From NCBI GenBank assembly GCA_947652115.1, contig OX393570.1:11250438-11314437 (forward strand): a stretch of DNA of 64,000 nt. The letters are read 5' to 3'. The translations under genes and the position numbers were made by a program. The stretch is from Blastomussa wellsi (taxonomy: Eukaryota > Cnidaria > Anthozoa > Scleractinia > Plerogyridae). Below, piece after piece: positions 33,079 through 45,137 of this stretch. The notes beneath the pieces are model-generated. The model had not been told where the DNA came from. It saw only the letters and a list, made by a program, of their open reading frames with translations, and did not search any database. Each line of letters begins with the position of its first letter. Positions within the stretch are counted from its first letter, which is position 1.

Positions 33079-33447
33079 TGTGTCAGCCACAATTCAGTTC
33101 ACCCTACAGTGGAAACCAGGTGACTGGAGTAAATGGTTCATCTCATAACTTCAGTTGGACATTCAGTGGAAATATAGCTTCTATTCAGTGGGGGACAAAG
33201 AAGGATGGTGTTCTCTCCCTAGATGAGACATTAGTCACTATAAAAAAGTTCTCAACAGTTACCACAATACAAAATTCTCGATACAGTGGACGTGTGAGTG
33301 GAGTTTGGAATTCCATTAACCCTGGACAGGTTACTTTCACATTAAGCCCAGTCCGAAAGGAAGATGAAAAGTTTTACATTTGCAAAATCTCAGAGGGTGG
33401 TCTTGATGGAGAAGATAGCTTTGACCCTGTAAAGTTGCTTGTTTGGG
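33079..33447 (+). CDS. Host immunoglobulin-like (V-type) exon
   Basis: A splice acceptor TAG precedes 33079 and a donor GGTAAGT follows 33447. The 369-bp exon is phase 1-1 and encodes 123 residues with a V-type Ig pattern: SSHNFSWTFSG (B strand), IQWGTKKDG (C strand), GRVSG, TFTLSPVRKEDEKFYICK (E-F strands, with the F-strand Tyr and Cys) and VKLLVW (G strand). The B-strand Cys is replaced by Phe, so the usual disulphide cannot form. It belongs to the same plus-strand gene as 56460-56714, as phases agree. Likely an extracellular adhesion or recognition receptor; the rest of the gene is outside the window. Confidence 0.8.
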
Positions 33448-33847
33448 GTAAGTATAGGTTAAAATAATTTTTTTCTTCAGCGGCAATCGACAACTGAACA
33501 GTGTGAGAATGTGAGCTGTATTTATTCCCACCATGAAGCAATCAAAGTCAAGGAAAAGGGTAGCGTTACTAGTTTTTACTGGAACATGTCAAGGGATGGG
33601 AGGTATTCACAATTGTTTCTCACTGAAAAGAAATGGAAAACTGGTTTGAGAAAGCTGGTTTAACAGCGTTTAGTACAGGGGTCAATCACCATATTTGGAA
33701 TCAAGTGTGCTAATAGGTCAGAAGTGATGTCAACGTTCTAACCATTGATTGGTTGACAGACAGTACATAAGCAGCAGCCCATTTCATTCTCGTCACTCGC
33801 AAACATAGTTTGGTCTTGAGCACATTCTCCTTTCTTGTTAGCTCAAC

Positions 33848-34066
33848 ATGTCACAAGGTTATTTCAACGCAGATGAAGCAGACAATAGAGTGTTAGCAGC
33901 TGATGGCAACGAATTTGAGCAAGGATTTGACTTTATTCTTCTTACCCCACATAACGACCGCCGTGTTCGTCACCTGGGTGTACATCATCGCAATTATGTG
34001 GCACATTTAGTGCAACGAGGTGGAGGTGGAGTGTTCCCACGTAACAACCGACAAATCTTACCTTGA
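33848..34066 (+). CDS. Small hypothetical ORF (72 residues)
   Basis: The ATG at 33848 starts MSQGYFNADEADNRVLAADG, followed by a His/Arg-rich part and a Gly-rich end (RGGGGVF). The 5' side has a pyrimidine-rich leader. No family recognised. It lies in the host intron just before the AT-rich element and may be the start of a small transposon gene. Codon use is not AT-biased like the element that follows. Confidence 0.25.
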   Translation: MSQGYFNADEADNRVLAADGNEFEQGFDFILLTPHNDRRVRHLGVHHRNYVAHLVQRGGGGVFPRNNRQILP

Positions 34067-34099
34067 CAAATCGACAAGGCTCCTCAGCATGCTATTCGC

Positions 34100-34638
34100 A
34101 CGAGTAGTATATAGAAGGGCGGTTCTGGGACACTTTTGAAACTTTTTTAAACCCTGCCTAAATCGCTAAAAATCCCGCTAGAACAACACCTTAATCACAA
34201 TATTTATGCAATATATCCTAATTTAGGCGGGCGGTTCTGGGAAACTTTTTTTTTAAAAAATTTTCAAAAAAGTAATGAAGGAAACCAGTCTAAATCAGCA
34301 AAAATCCCCCACGCTCCCGTGTTAATCACAATATCTATGCAATCTAGAGAAATGTATAACAGCACCCCAATCAGCAATAAAATTCCATTTACCACCCTTT
34401 TACCCACTACATTTATGCAATCTGGAGGAAATTATAACACCGCCTCAATCACCAATAAACCCCACAATACACCATCCCGATTGCCATATTTATGCAATCC
34501 AGCAGGAAATAGAAAAAAGTAATGACACAACTGACACAAATAACAATTTATTTTTCAATTTTTATATTTGTGTTTTTGAAATAGATTTTCACGGACAAAA
34601 AAATAAGTAATTATACTAAAAATTAATCATACAATTAT
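34100..34638. repeat. Subterminal repeats at the edge of the first AT-rich element
   Basis: GGGCGGTTCTGGGA occurs at about 34117 and 34228, followed by T-rich runs. ATTTATGCAAT occurs near 34199, 34409 and 34489. This looks like a degraded element end; no gene. Confidence 0.5.
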
Positions 34639-35739
34639 CTAATTTTTATATCCATAAGCTTTTGTTTCAATTCCATCATCCATTAAATATCAAGGGTTTT
34701 TTTCTGAACTTCTAAACTTGATATATTATGTGATTTACTCTGTATCATTCTCATTTTATGATGTATTTGATTTTCTCCAAATAATGTATCTTTATAATTT
34801 TCAATTTTCATTTTTTTCTTTATTACCCCCTTTTTTATTCCCTTAGCTTTACATTCACCTTTTCCACCTTCTTTTATATAAGCATACATTTTTTATCTCA
34901 ATCCACAGAATTCTTTTATAGGAATTCCTCTGCATTCATCTTTCATTTTTCGAATTACTTTTTTATTTTCAGTAAAATAATATTTACTATCTTTTGAATA
35001 ATCAGAATTATAAAATTTATCTTTATCTTTCCATAGATCTTCATAAATATCATGAGTTTCAATATTATAACATAATGAGTCAGTATCAGTAAATAATAAC
35101 TTAACATTTCCTTTTCCGAACTTTTCTAAAATGTAATTATAATGAAATCAAACATTAAAGTTTTACTTAAATCTAAAATACACATTCCAACATATGATGG
35201 TTTATTCAATAGTAAACTCTCCTTAATCCTCTCAATTTTAACCATATTTTCATTAATTATATTACAACCTTGAAATGTAGGTTTAGCAACATATTTTAAC
35301 AACATTTTTCCATTTGTTATAACTTTAGCATTACATCTTTTATATAAATTTTCCATAGTTTTTCCGAAAACAGAATTATTCATTAATTTGAAAAAAATCT
35401 TTCTCAAATGCATTTTTAGCTTTTGTTCTTTTATCAGTATTATACGGTGGCCCACAACTGTCACGGCAAATCAAAAAGTCACGGCACTACAAACTTTACT
35501 CACGGCAAGACAATGTTATCTGACGCCAACACAGAATTAACTCACGGCAGAACGCCAGTTATTCACGACAAAAAAGAATAAACTCACGGCAGAACACCAC
35601 AAATTCACGGCAAAACAAAGAAAGCGAGTTGGTCAGCGGTTGTTATTTTCAATTGAAATGGTACGTCGTGTAACAAGTACACTGCTCGCTCGGAAACCGC
35701 CATTTTTAGTGCAGTGTCCCTTTATATGTGGATATCGTG

Positions 35740-37190
35740 ATGTTTTGCAGCGCTTGCGGTGCGCTAGTGGATCAAAATGCCAACTTTTGCCAAGGTTGTG
35801 GTAAAGGTAGGTCTCTTAATATACAGTATTCGTATTTTGTAGGTCATATCCACAGAACGCACCAAAAATAGCTAAGCTGGTGACCCACTGAATATTGTAT
35901 CGCAATCGTATTGTATATATTAAGGGGTAGAAAAAAAAGTGGCTTGTATTCATCCCTATATTTTTGTACATTGATGTCTTAGATCTAATGTTAGAAGATT
36001 CAAGTGGGGAAGAAGATTCTAGTAATGAAGTTGAGGTGGAGATTGATGAAGAGACCATTATCAAATATTATTTTCAACGTGGTTTTAGTTATGAAGAAAT
36101 CATTCATTTCCTTGCTAAGCGTCATGGCCGTGATATAAGTTACAGCACACTTTTAAGGCGATTAAAGACATATGGACTCAAAAGAAGGGATTACTTCAAG
36201 GCAGATAATTCTGGTGAGGTTTTCGAAGCAGTTAGGCAACGTGTCATTGAGATTATCCATGGACCTGGATCATGTGGGGGATACAGGACGATATGGCACA
36301 CCTTAAAGATGGAAGGTTTGAATGTTCCTCGTATTATAGTACAAGATATTTTAAAAGAAGTTGATCCAGAAGGTTGCAACTTGAGGAAAGCTCACCGGTT
36401 AAAGAGAAGAACTTATCACTGCCTTGGCCCAAATGATACTTGGCACATAGATGGTTATGACAAACTGAAGCCCTTTGGGTTTCCCTTACATGGGGCCATA
36501 GATGGCTTCAGCCGGAAAATATTATGGCTTGAGGTTACCAGGTCCAACAACTCACCAGATAACATTGCTACTTACTTCCTCAGCACTGTAAAGGAATTGA
36601 AGGGGTGCTCTAGACAGCTGATTACAGATCTTGGCACTGAAAATGGATTGGCAGCATCGATGCAGTGTTATTTTCATGATGATGCTGATGCCCACCGTTA
36701 CGTCTCATCCCCTAGAAACCAAAGAATTGAAGGGTGGTGGTCGTTCTATTCTCGGAACAGGTCAACATGGTGGCGTAGTTTTTTCCAAGATTTGGAATTT
36801 GAAGGTGTCTTGGACTCTTCCTCTGAATCAAGTATGGAATGTTTGTGGTACTGTTTTGCACCAGTTATCCAGAAAGACCTTGACATTGTTAAAGAACACT
36901 GGAACAGCCACAGAATTAGGAAAAGTAGGCACAACACTGTCCCTGGTAGACCTGATTCACTCTTCCATTTGCCCGAGTTTCATGGGGCTGTTGGAAACCT
37001 TCTGCTTAATGTTCCTCAGTCAGAAATTGATTTTGTATCTCAGCACATAATTCAGAGGAGAAGTGTTAATGAATATCAAGATTACTTCGATTATGCTAGA
37101 GATGCCCTTGGAATCAGCCTTCCAAACAACTGGCAAAAGGCAGAGAGACTTTATCGCAAGCTTTTATCTGTAGCTGTAAATGGTGCTTAA
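35740..37190 (+). CDS. IS3EU-type transposase, two exons
   Basis: Exon 1 (35740-35806, 67 bp) encodes a zinc ribbon with CSACG and CQGCGK. A GTAGGT donor follows. The acceptor before 35983 (CTTAG) keeps phase 1. The spliced protein is about 424 residues: zinc ribbon (1-22), acidic linker, helix-turn-helix (YEEIIHFLAKRHG, near 58-92), HTH/linker with GGYRTIWHTLK, then an rve-type catalytic domain. D179 (TWHIDGY), D238 (ITDLGTENG) and E272 (NQRIEGWW) form a DD-about-34-E triad. All are present and the frame is intact, so the enzyme could be active. It moves the 5.5-kb element. The catalytic family is clear; the intron is inferred from splice signals and phase. Confidence 0.8.
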
Positions 37191-38077
37191 TTGCTAAAAT
37201 TCAGTCTAAAATCACTTGAGATGTTGCTTGGCATTACTCATTGTAAGCAAGTTATGCCTTGTTTTTTGTCCAAAATGGCACCAACTGTCACTTGGTGTTT
37301 ACAGTATATCTGCCATTAAGTCAATTGAAGGTTACTGCTTGGTTGAAAAAAAATATTATAGAAAAGAGACTCAAGAAGACTTCATGATCCAAGTATAACA
37401 TTAATTTCATTATTTTATTGTTCAAATTGATTTCCAAGACTGTATGTTAACTGTATTTGTGTGAGCAATAATCATAACATGAGGCTACACTTGTTAATGA
37501 AAAAAGAAATGAACTAGAGAGCATTGTCTTAACATACCTAAGGTCATACATGTATGAACATAGTACGATTAAACTTCAACCTAAACTGGTGGTTGAATCA
37601 CAGACCTGCTCTGGCAACAACAGAAATAAGGTCATAAACATTTAAAAATTTGTTTTCAGCAATAAAGAACTCAACACTTTATTATGGCCTCCTTCTTAAA
37701 AACATACACAAAAAACATGAAGAGTAAAAAGAGCTGAGAAAGCTCAGTTTGTGAACATTTCATCAGTAAAAAGTACCAACCCTTTGCCCCTCTTAAATAA
37801 CAAATGTCTTTTTGGGGTCATTAACAGTAATAAAATTGAATAAGATTGCAACTTGGAGCTAAAATTTGTACTCTGTGACCAGTTAGTTACCTATTGAAAA
37901 CTGCACCTGTCATCCATCTGAAAACGTACATATAAGCTCTTTATACCAACAATACTAAATGTGAACACTTTCTTAATAAAATTCAACTGCATCTATATCA
38001 CTTATCTGAAACTATTTGATTGGAGTCAAACTTGTCCATGTTTTTTGTGATCATCTGATAACACTTCGTAAGTTTCC
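37191..38077. other. Spacer between the two convergent transposon genes
   Basis: AT-rich sequence with AATAAA-like signals (AATAAAATT near 37975) and no supported gene. Both genes end here, so it holds their 3' untranslated regions. Confidence 0.6.
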
Positions 38078-40586
38078 TCAAGCCTTCCCAAAAGATTGCC
38101 CCTTTGAGAGAGCTATCATATTAAGTACTTTGCTGAATTCATCAACTGTTTTCATATGAGCAACAGGAAACGTAATTTCTTTTGCACAAGCCCCGACAGT
38201 AGGAAAGCAGATTTGGTGATTAGGATTATCAGTGGTACAATCATGATTAAATTTCACAGTAATTCTAATCTGTTCGCCATTGATGGGTTTGTGCTTTTGC
38301 CCCGTCAGCCATCCCATAACACCAGCAGGTGAGCAGTCGGCAGACTGGAACTGCTCATTTGTTTGAGCTACCTCTGTGTTTGTGTGGGTTGTGAGGTCAT
38401 CGGTATCATCACTTGCTATTGCCTCTGCATAGCCAGTAACATTTCCGCTCGGGTCATCTTCCATACGAAAGAGAAAATCTTGGAAAAAATCCATCATGGA
38501 CTCTTCTATTTCTCTCCATGTGCTGCCTTTTGGTGAGTATGCTGGGTGTAGTGTTGAAAACAGGAAATTAGCATCAACTTCATCATCATTCTGTGCATCT
38601 TTAATAAACAGGGCCTTGCAGGCATCTGGGTGGGTTTGGATAATACTACCCAGACTATAAGCATTGAGTCCTTCCAGGAACTCTTTCAGATACACTACTC
38701 TCTTGGTCACAATGCTAATGACAATCGATTTCACAATCTCCTCCATATGAGAATCATCAATGCGTCCTGTATAGCCATGTTCAATGACTGTGTCTGCATG
38801 TGAAGTTAGGTCAGTTCTTAGTGAGTTCAACAGGAGCCTGTCACTGGGTGTTAGATGTTTTTCAGGGTCAAGTTCATGAACTGGTACAGATGGATTCACT
38901 TCTAGTGAATAGACACTTTCATCAAGGAAACATGGTGCAGGTCCACCCTGTGCTAGACTTGAAGCCACTACCTGTCCACAGGCTTTAAAATTTCCATTCT
39001 GAACATGGAAAGTTGACTCAAGGGGCTTGCCCCCAGGGAACAAAACAGAGCCAATGTTTGGGAGAGTTGATGTAAAAAACTCCGTAGCCATCGCACCTGA
39101 ATCTATCTCCTCTTCACCACTAAAGTGCACTCTCACTACTGGGTGTGCCGAGGCAACATTTTTCTTCATCTCCCTATTCCAGATGGAAAGCACCCTGTTT
39201 AATGGCGAACCTCTCCTGACAACAATGAATAGCCGGCCATTCTCATCCACCATCTCAGCTAAGGCTGGTACGACTGAAGGTGAATCTACCACTTCTGGAG
39301 TGGTATCATCTTTATGATTTCCATTAACTTCATGTTCTTGAGTGTTTTGCAGCTCGCAAGAACTCTCATTATTGTACATTTCTTGTATTTGACTGGCAAG
39401 CTGATGATCCATCTCAATCTGATTTACATTCTGACTGGCAAGCTGATGATCATTGTTAGACTGATTTGCACTCTGACTGGCAAGCTGATGATCAATGTCA
39501 ATCTGATTTACACTCTGACTAGGATCTGTCATGAGATCAGTGACACTGTGGCATCTTGCACGCTTAGCAGGTTTCTCAACTTCTATTGCATTCTGTAACA
39601 CAATGTCACCATCTTTTCCAAAATCACTTAGTTCTTCATTATCGAAATAACCTTCTGATATCTCAAAGTCATCGTTTGGGCACAGGTAAAGTGTTATTCT
39701 TTTGAAGTCTTTACCAATTTCTTCTTGATATCTGCTTAGTGTGAATAATTCTTTCTTAGGACCAGGAAGAAAAAGAGCTTTCGATCCATCTGCGTATAAT
39801 AAGTTGTATGACTGACTCTCATCATATAAATTGCTATGGAAGTTCTTCCATTTCTCTTTTGCTTGATTACGAAGAGCATTGTAGCTCACAGTTGTAGATA
39901 CTCGTAAAGGCAACTTCTTTCCTCTTTTGGCTTTAAGAACCTATTCTTTTTGATTCCACTCCATAAGACCAACATTGATAACAACATCTTGGGCTTTTTT
40001 CTTTTCTTCCTGACCAGTCTTTGAAACTCTTGCTTTCCATTCTTTTCCTTTCATTTTCTTATAGCTGGCAAACGACTTCACTGGCTTATACCCAGATGTT
40101 CCTGCTTCACAAGGTTGTACATGTACCCCATCTTCACTCACTGTGCTAGCACAAATTCCTAGAAACAAGCAAATGCACAATTAAAAACATCCATCAACAC
40201 AACATAAGCATATGCGGGGCATTTGACCTCTATTGCCTTCCCCACCCTCGGGAATTTGACAAAGAATCTGGTGTGGGGACGTTTGCTTTTTCTGTGCAGA
40301 GTAACGGGACCTTGTCACTTGCTCATGCTGTATATTATAATTAAATGCGACGTAAATAAGTTTCGGCTATTCTACAGTTTCGCCCGCGTTGTGGTCGTGT
40401 ACCATTACAAAAAATAACATCCAGTATGGCTTACAAGACTCTTGATCAAAGCACATAACAATTACAAACTCGTCGAGCAGATCTCCCCGAACTATGATTA
40501 TAGAAAGGAGAAAACTTACCTTTTCCACAACTACTGCAAAATTGATCTGCTAGGTTGATGCTAAATCCACAATTGGAGCAAAACAT
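38078..40586 (-). pseudogene. HECT-type E3 ubiquitin-ligase-like cargo gene, two exons, one stop
   Basis: Exon 1 (40586-40520) is 67 bp and encodes a zinc ribbon (CSNCG, CSSCGK). It ends at a GTAAGT donor in phase 1, and exon 2 starts at 40158 after TTTCTAG, in phase. A TAG at 39941-39943 interrupts an otherwise continuous frame to 38078. Downstream are a domain with FLPGPKKELFTL, Ser/Asn/Gln-rich repeats (SQNVNQIEMDHQLAS type, 3-4 units), and a HECT-like domain with VVRRGSPLNRVL, VRVHFSGEEEIDSGAMATEF and, near the end, FPTVGACAKEITFP. Its Cys (codon 38188-38186) fits the catalytic thioester Cys. Role in transposition unknown. Confidence 0.75.
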
Positions 40587-41064
40587 TGTTCTGGACTTCA
40601 AGTATTGACAGAACAGACAATTAACCGGGAAAAATAGGCGGGAAATCTACGTCGGGTTGATTGTGAAGCGCTACACCATGTACTTAGACAACCGCTGACC
40701 ATTAACTGCTGACCACCATTCTTGATTTGATTTTGCCATGAGCATTTTGCTCTTGCCGTGATGAATTTTGAATTGCAATAATTGTTTTTGTTTTTGCCGT
40801 GAGTGTCTGTAGTTTGCCGAGAGTAATTTGAATTTGTTGTTTCGAATTGTATTTTGCAGTGACAAATTTTATTTTGCCGTGATGAATTGTATTTTGCCGT
40901 GACAGTTGTGGGCCACCGTAGTATTAAACATAATATAATCTTTCATAAATTCTTTTTCTTTAAATTTAATGGCTCTATGAATTTTCCTTCATTTAATTCC
41001 TAGGGATAAATATAATTCTAAATTTTTATAATGTACATATTTTTCTTTATTTTTAAAGATTAGG

Positions 41065-43283
41065 CAGGGCTCGAAATTAAAAAAATCGTTAGGTCGCCTT
41101 TTGGCGACCAAATGGAAGAATATAGTCGCCAGATGCAAATTTTAAGTCGCCAGTTTGTATAATCAAAATAATGTTCGGGTCCGCTTATCGAAGGTATTTG
41201 ATATCGTCCGGTATGGCGTGGGACACATTCATACAATAAGTACGAAAATACGAAAAAAAAGAATACATACTTCTACAGACTTGAAAAACTTGAAAAGTAA
41301 ATAAAAGTTTCAAGCCGCTATCTTTGTAGCTAACGGGAGCTAAAAGCGTTTGCTTGTACGAGAAAGTAAGACGGAATCGGCATGGCCGATAACCATGTTC
41401 ATTACCAGATCTCCTCTTTTCAACTAGTGAAACCGCTTGCCATTATAAGGCGCCGTAGATAACGCAGATCCAATGGGAAAACTTGCATGTTATAAAAGTT
41501 TGATTCGCTTAAACCTGTCACCATAGATAAAGAAGTCAGGTTGCTTAAGTTGTATCTCGTTTGGCCTTAAGTTTTTTGGAGTTCTTGTAGGAAATCTTTT
41601 ATGGACTTCATCATTAACGAAACGAATGGAAGCAAAGGGAAGGCAAATACCAGCCTCAGAAGAGTTTTAATGGCGGCCGAATACTGTCTATTCTAAGTGG
41701 AAAACAAAGCTTTAATGTCACATCTTGTTGTAGTTACATACGAATTGTTCAATAAATGTGCAGCACTGTAGAATACACAGAAATCTCTTCTAACAAACAT
41801 TGTAGGGAGATGTACGACTTGAAAATGAACAATAACCATGGCGATGCACATGTTACTCACCGGAACTAGTTATTTTACGGAAATAATGTGATAGATGGAA
41901 ATCTTTTTGGGTTCATGCAGGCAATAAACAAAATATTTTCATATACCTTTCTGTACTTAACTTGCCCATTAGTTACAAATTAAAGTGCTCATAATAAACA
42001 TACATGTAACTTCCTAACGGTAACGATTTTATATTACATGGTTCAGAACTTTAAATACCAATCTTATTTGATGCATTACCTCATTAAACGCTATCGGTTA
42101 CCTCAATCAGCCCAAGGACGTATCAATGGAAGTGCGGACGAAAAGAATAAGCTAGACAACTTAAGACAGATGACCATTCCCCAACAGTACATGTCGACAA
42201 CGCTTGCACTTTCACTGCTTCGCACTTGTCCTTGGATTCCGAAAACTTCTTTTCAACCTGGCGTTTAAGTGCCATTGAAAACAATGTTTCCACACAGATG
42301 TCGGTATCGCGGGATGTTTCGCTAAAGGCTGAATGCTCCGTATAATATTCTGCATTGAAAAACAATTCGCCAGCTACGAGAAGTCGAAGAAGCAATGCCA
42401 GTGAATCGTCCCCACAAAGAACAATGGACGTTGCATTGTATAGACAATCACCATTGTCCCTCGTTTTGACAGCAACTACAATAATATAATAATAAACCTT
42501 TATTGAAAAACGATCTGTATTAAGGCAAAAACATGCTTGAGGGAGGGTTGTATTTACAAGCTTGGTTACAATAACATTATGATTTATCACCTAGAAAATA
42601 AAACGATATTACAAAACAAAATTTAAATTAGCGCTAAGATAATTGATTAAATGAAGGTCAAGTATTTCAAATCATACATAAAACTACTCTACCTGTGTCA
42701 GAGAAATCGCTTGGAATCAATAGCGAAGCAAAAACATCCTCTGGAAGCTGCGGGGTGACTATTTCAGGAGCAGACAAACTTAATTCTTTAAAAACTTCCT
42801 TCTTGATATTAAGTAACCCTTTGGCATCCTCTTCATTACCCAAGAGAGAAGTATGGAAACGTTTTAAATCTTCTTTGCTCACTAATTTATTCTCCATGCT
42901 GATTTAAAACATTGCACGTGTTCGCGCAGAACCACGCGAAAGTCAAAAACTTCTTTTCAGCGGTCTTTCTGCAAAATTCTGCGCCTGCGGTTCCAAGAGA
43001 GAAACTGTAATGGCGTTGCAGAAAATATTACGAACAGAAATCGGTCAAGTTTGGAGGAAATCAGAGAGGAAATGTTGGGGTTTTTATGCGATTTGGCCCA
43101 TTATTTTACGACGAACGCAGAGCAAGACAAGATAAGATGTTTATTTTAACTTTAATGTTTTATTGTACATCTCAATCATGCAAAATTCAGGTCGCCAAAG
43201 TGGCGACTTCACAACAATTTTAGTCGCCAGGGAGAAAAAGTTAGTCGCATTGGCGACCGTATTGGTCGCAATTTCGAGCCCTG
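41065..43283. mobile_element. hAT-like element with 5-bp duplication, 2.2 kb
   Basis: Both ends read CAGGGCTCGAAATT inwards, followed by TCGCC/GGCGAC-rich subterminal words on both sides. TTAGG at 41060-41064 and 43284-43288 is the target duplication. CAGGG ends suggest hAT; a 5-bp duplication fits the hAT5 type better than classical 8-bp hAT. No hAT transposase is visible; the coding content is a two-exon OTU-like gene on the minus strand. It sits in the AT-rich polymerase gene. Confidence 0.7.
42123..42897 (-). CDS. OTU-like protein gene, two exons, inside hAT-like element
   Basis: Exon 1 (42897-42693) starts MENKLVSKEDLKRFHTSLLG and ends in phase 1 at a GTAGAG donor. Exon 2 begins at 42475 after ATTGTAG and continues in phase with DNGDCLYNATSIVLCG, the Asp-x-x-Cys core of OTU-like cysteine proteases. 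After that come LALLLRLLVAGELF and a charged helical part, with a stop near 42123. A His for a full triad is not evident in the visible part, and the end may be truncated or spliced further. Such OTU-like frames are common in cnidarian genomes in proteins of uncertain role. This could be captured cargo or the 5' part of an element protein. Confidence 0.5.
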
Positions 43284-44437
43284 TTAGGTATTAATTTTTT
43301 TATCTTAGAAGTTTTCAAATTAAATTTTTCACAAATTCTTTTTTGATACACACTAAGCATATTTTCATTAACTGGCAATTTTTCTGGAGCTAATGGGAAA
43401 TCATTATGCTTTTCATGCAATTTTTCAGGATAATCTAAATAACATTCTAAAATATACCCAAATTTATCATCATAAATATTTTTTTCTAATTTTTTAATTT
43501 CTTCCTTTTTCACCCATTTAAAATCACCAACAGGCAATTTTTTACACATAGCCCAGCCATACAAATTATTAGCATCTAAATAAGTAATGTGACTTTCTTC
43601 ATCTTTATCATAATCACTCAAATATTTATCGCAAATATCTATGTCCAATATATGAAATTCCTCCACACATTCCTCTTTGAATCATATGACTCATATCAAT
43701 GTCACTACTCAAATCTAATTTAACTGCGAGACCTGGAGCAGAAAAATAATGAACTGGATCTAATTTATATTCTTTTAAACAAACTTTTCTGAAATTTTCA
43801 AAAACATCACTCAGTAATAAAACGTCACATTTCAAATATAAATCGTGATAATCCCCCATATTTCGGCAATTAAATTCTTCATAAACTCTCTTAGCATGAT
43901 TATAATCCTCTTCTTCAATATCTTCGTATAATGAACTGTAAAATTTTTCTCTACTTGGAAAAATAGTATCATCAAATCTTTTAAAACTATCAAAATAATC
44001 ATATGGATAAATACCTTTTTTCTTTATCAGGGAAATTTTATTTTCATCATATTTCTTAAATTCACTTTCAAAGTATTTATATTGTCCATCCTCTAAATTT
44101 CCAGCTAATCTATCCAAAGATGCAGCCATAAATTGAAGAGAATCAATAAATACCAAATCTTTTGCCATTATAGCCAAATATTTCTCAGTATTAGTTGGAA
44201 TAATATTTACATCATCTACATGTTTTCCAATTTCTTTAATAATGAAATGTCCATCATATCCTCTCAAATTGTGAAAGACAACTGGAACTTTTATACTCAT
44301 TCTTAATTTTAAGTTGCAAATATTATGAGCAGCTCCACAAAATTTTCCAGTTATATGATCATGATCTCGAACTTTATGGTTTTTCTTATCTTTTTTGTCA
44401 AATTTTTTCTTTTAAATCCAACATTTTTTTGCTTCAT

Positions 44438-45137
44438 TAACTTCTTTCTCTTCTTCTTCCGTCAAATTCATTGGCTTTTTAAACTTCTCCTTAATTATTT
44501 TATGAATTTCTTCATTCTCTTTTAAAATAGCCTTAATAAATTTTTCACCAGCATCTTTTCCTAAATATTTTTTAAATTCCATAGTATAAGTATCATCAAC
44601 TGAGCAAAGAACTTAATAACCATAAGAGCAAATTTCATGCCTCTGATATTCTTCAGTATAAGTTTTCTTTTCTTCTAAAGGTGGCAGGAAATTAACCATT
44701 TCTGTTTCTTCATAATTATTTTCGTCATATTCTTGTAGAGTTGTTATTATCTTTACCAATCAGCAAAGATTTAAAGTCAGCATAAATTAACTTCTTTCTC
44801 TTCTTCTTCCGTCAAATTCATTGGCTTTTTAAACTTCTCCTTAATTATTTTATGAATTTCTTCATTCTCTTTTAAAATAGCCTTAATAAATTTTTCACCA
44901 GCATCTTTTCCTAAATATTTTTTAAATTCCATAGTATAAGTATCATCAACTGAGCAAAGAACTTAATAACCATAAGAGCAAATTTCATGCCTCTGATATT
45001 CTTCAGTATAAGTTTTCTTTTCTTCTAAAGGTGGCGGGAAATTAACCATTTCTGTTTCTTCATAATTATTTTCGTCATATTCTCGTAGAGTTGTTATTAT
45101 CTTTACCAATCAGCAAAGATTCAAAGTCATCATAAAT
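44438..45137. repeat. 350-bp tandem duplication in the AT-rich polymerase gene
   Basis: 44438-44787 and 44788-45137 are two head-to-tail copies at exactly 350 bp spacing with a handful of single-base differences (GTGGCAGG against GTGGCGGG). It duplicates part of the exonuclease region. Confidence 0.95.

Larger units (their letters stand above)
35443..40920. mobile_element. IS3EU-type DNA transposon with HECT gene, 5.5 kb
   Basis: The ends are inverted, TACGGTGGCCCACAACTGTC on both sides, with a 6-bp target duplication GTATTA (35437-35442 and 40921-40926). Both subterminal regions carry repeats of TCACGGCAAAA, likely transposase-binding sites. Two convergent genes fill it: a spliced D-D-E transposase (35740-37190) and a HECT-domain gene (38078-40586). 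A 6-bp duplication, TAC ends and an IS3-like catalytic domain fit, as I recall it, the eukaryotic IS3EU group. It interrupts the AT-rich polymerase gene. Confidence 0.75.

Noticed and set aside
34319..34522. Small Thr/Asn-rich protein on the plus strand
   Set aside because: It is made of tandem ATTTATGCAATC-type repeats at the edge of the AT-rich element and is not a gene.
35740..37190. Retroviral or Ginger-type integrase
   Set aside because: The 6-bp duplication, the TAC termini and the zinc-ribbon/HTH head without gag-pol fit the IS3EU type better; Ginger makes 4-bp duplications.
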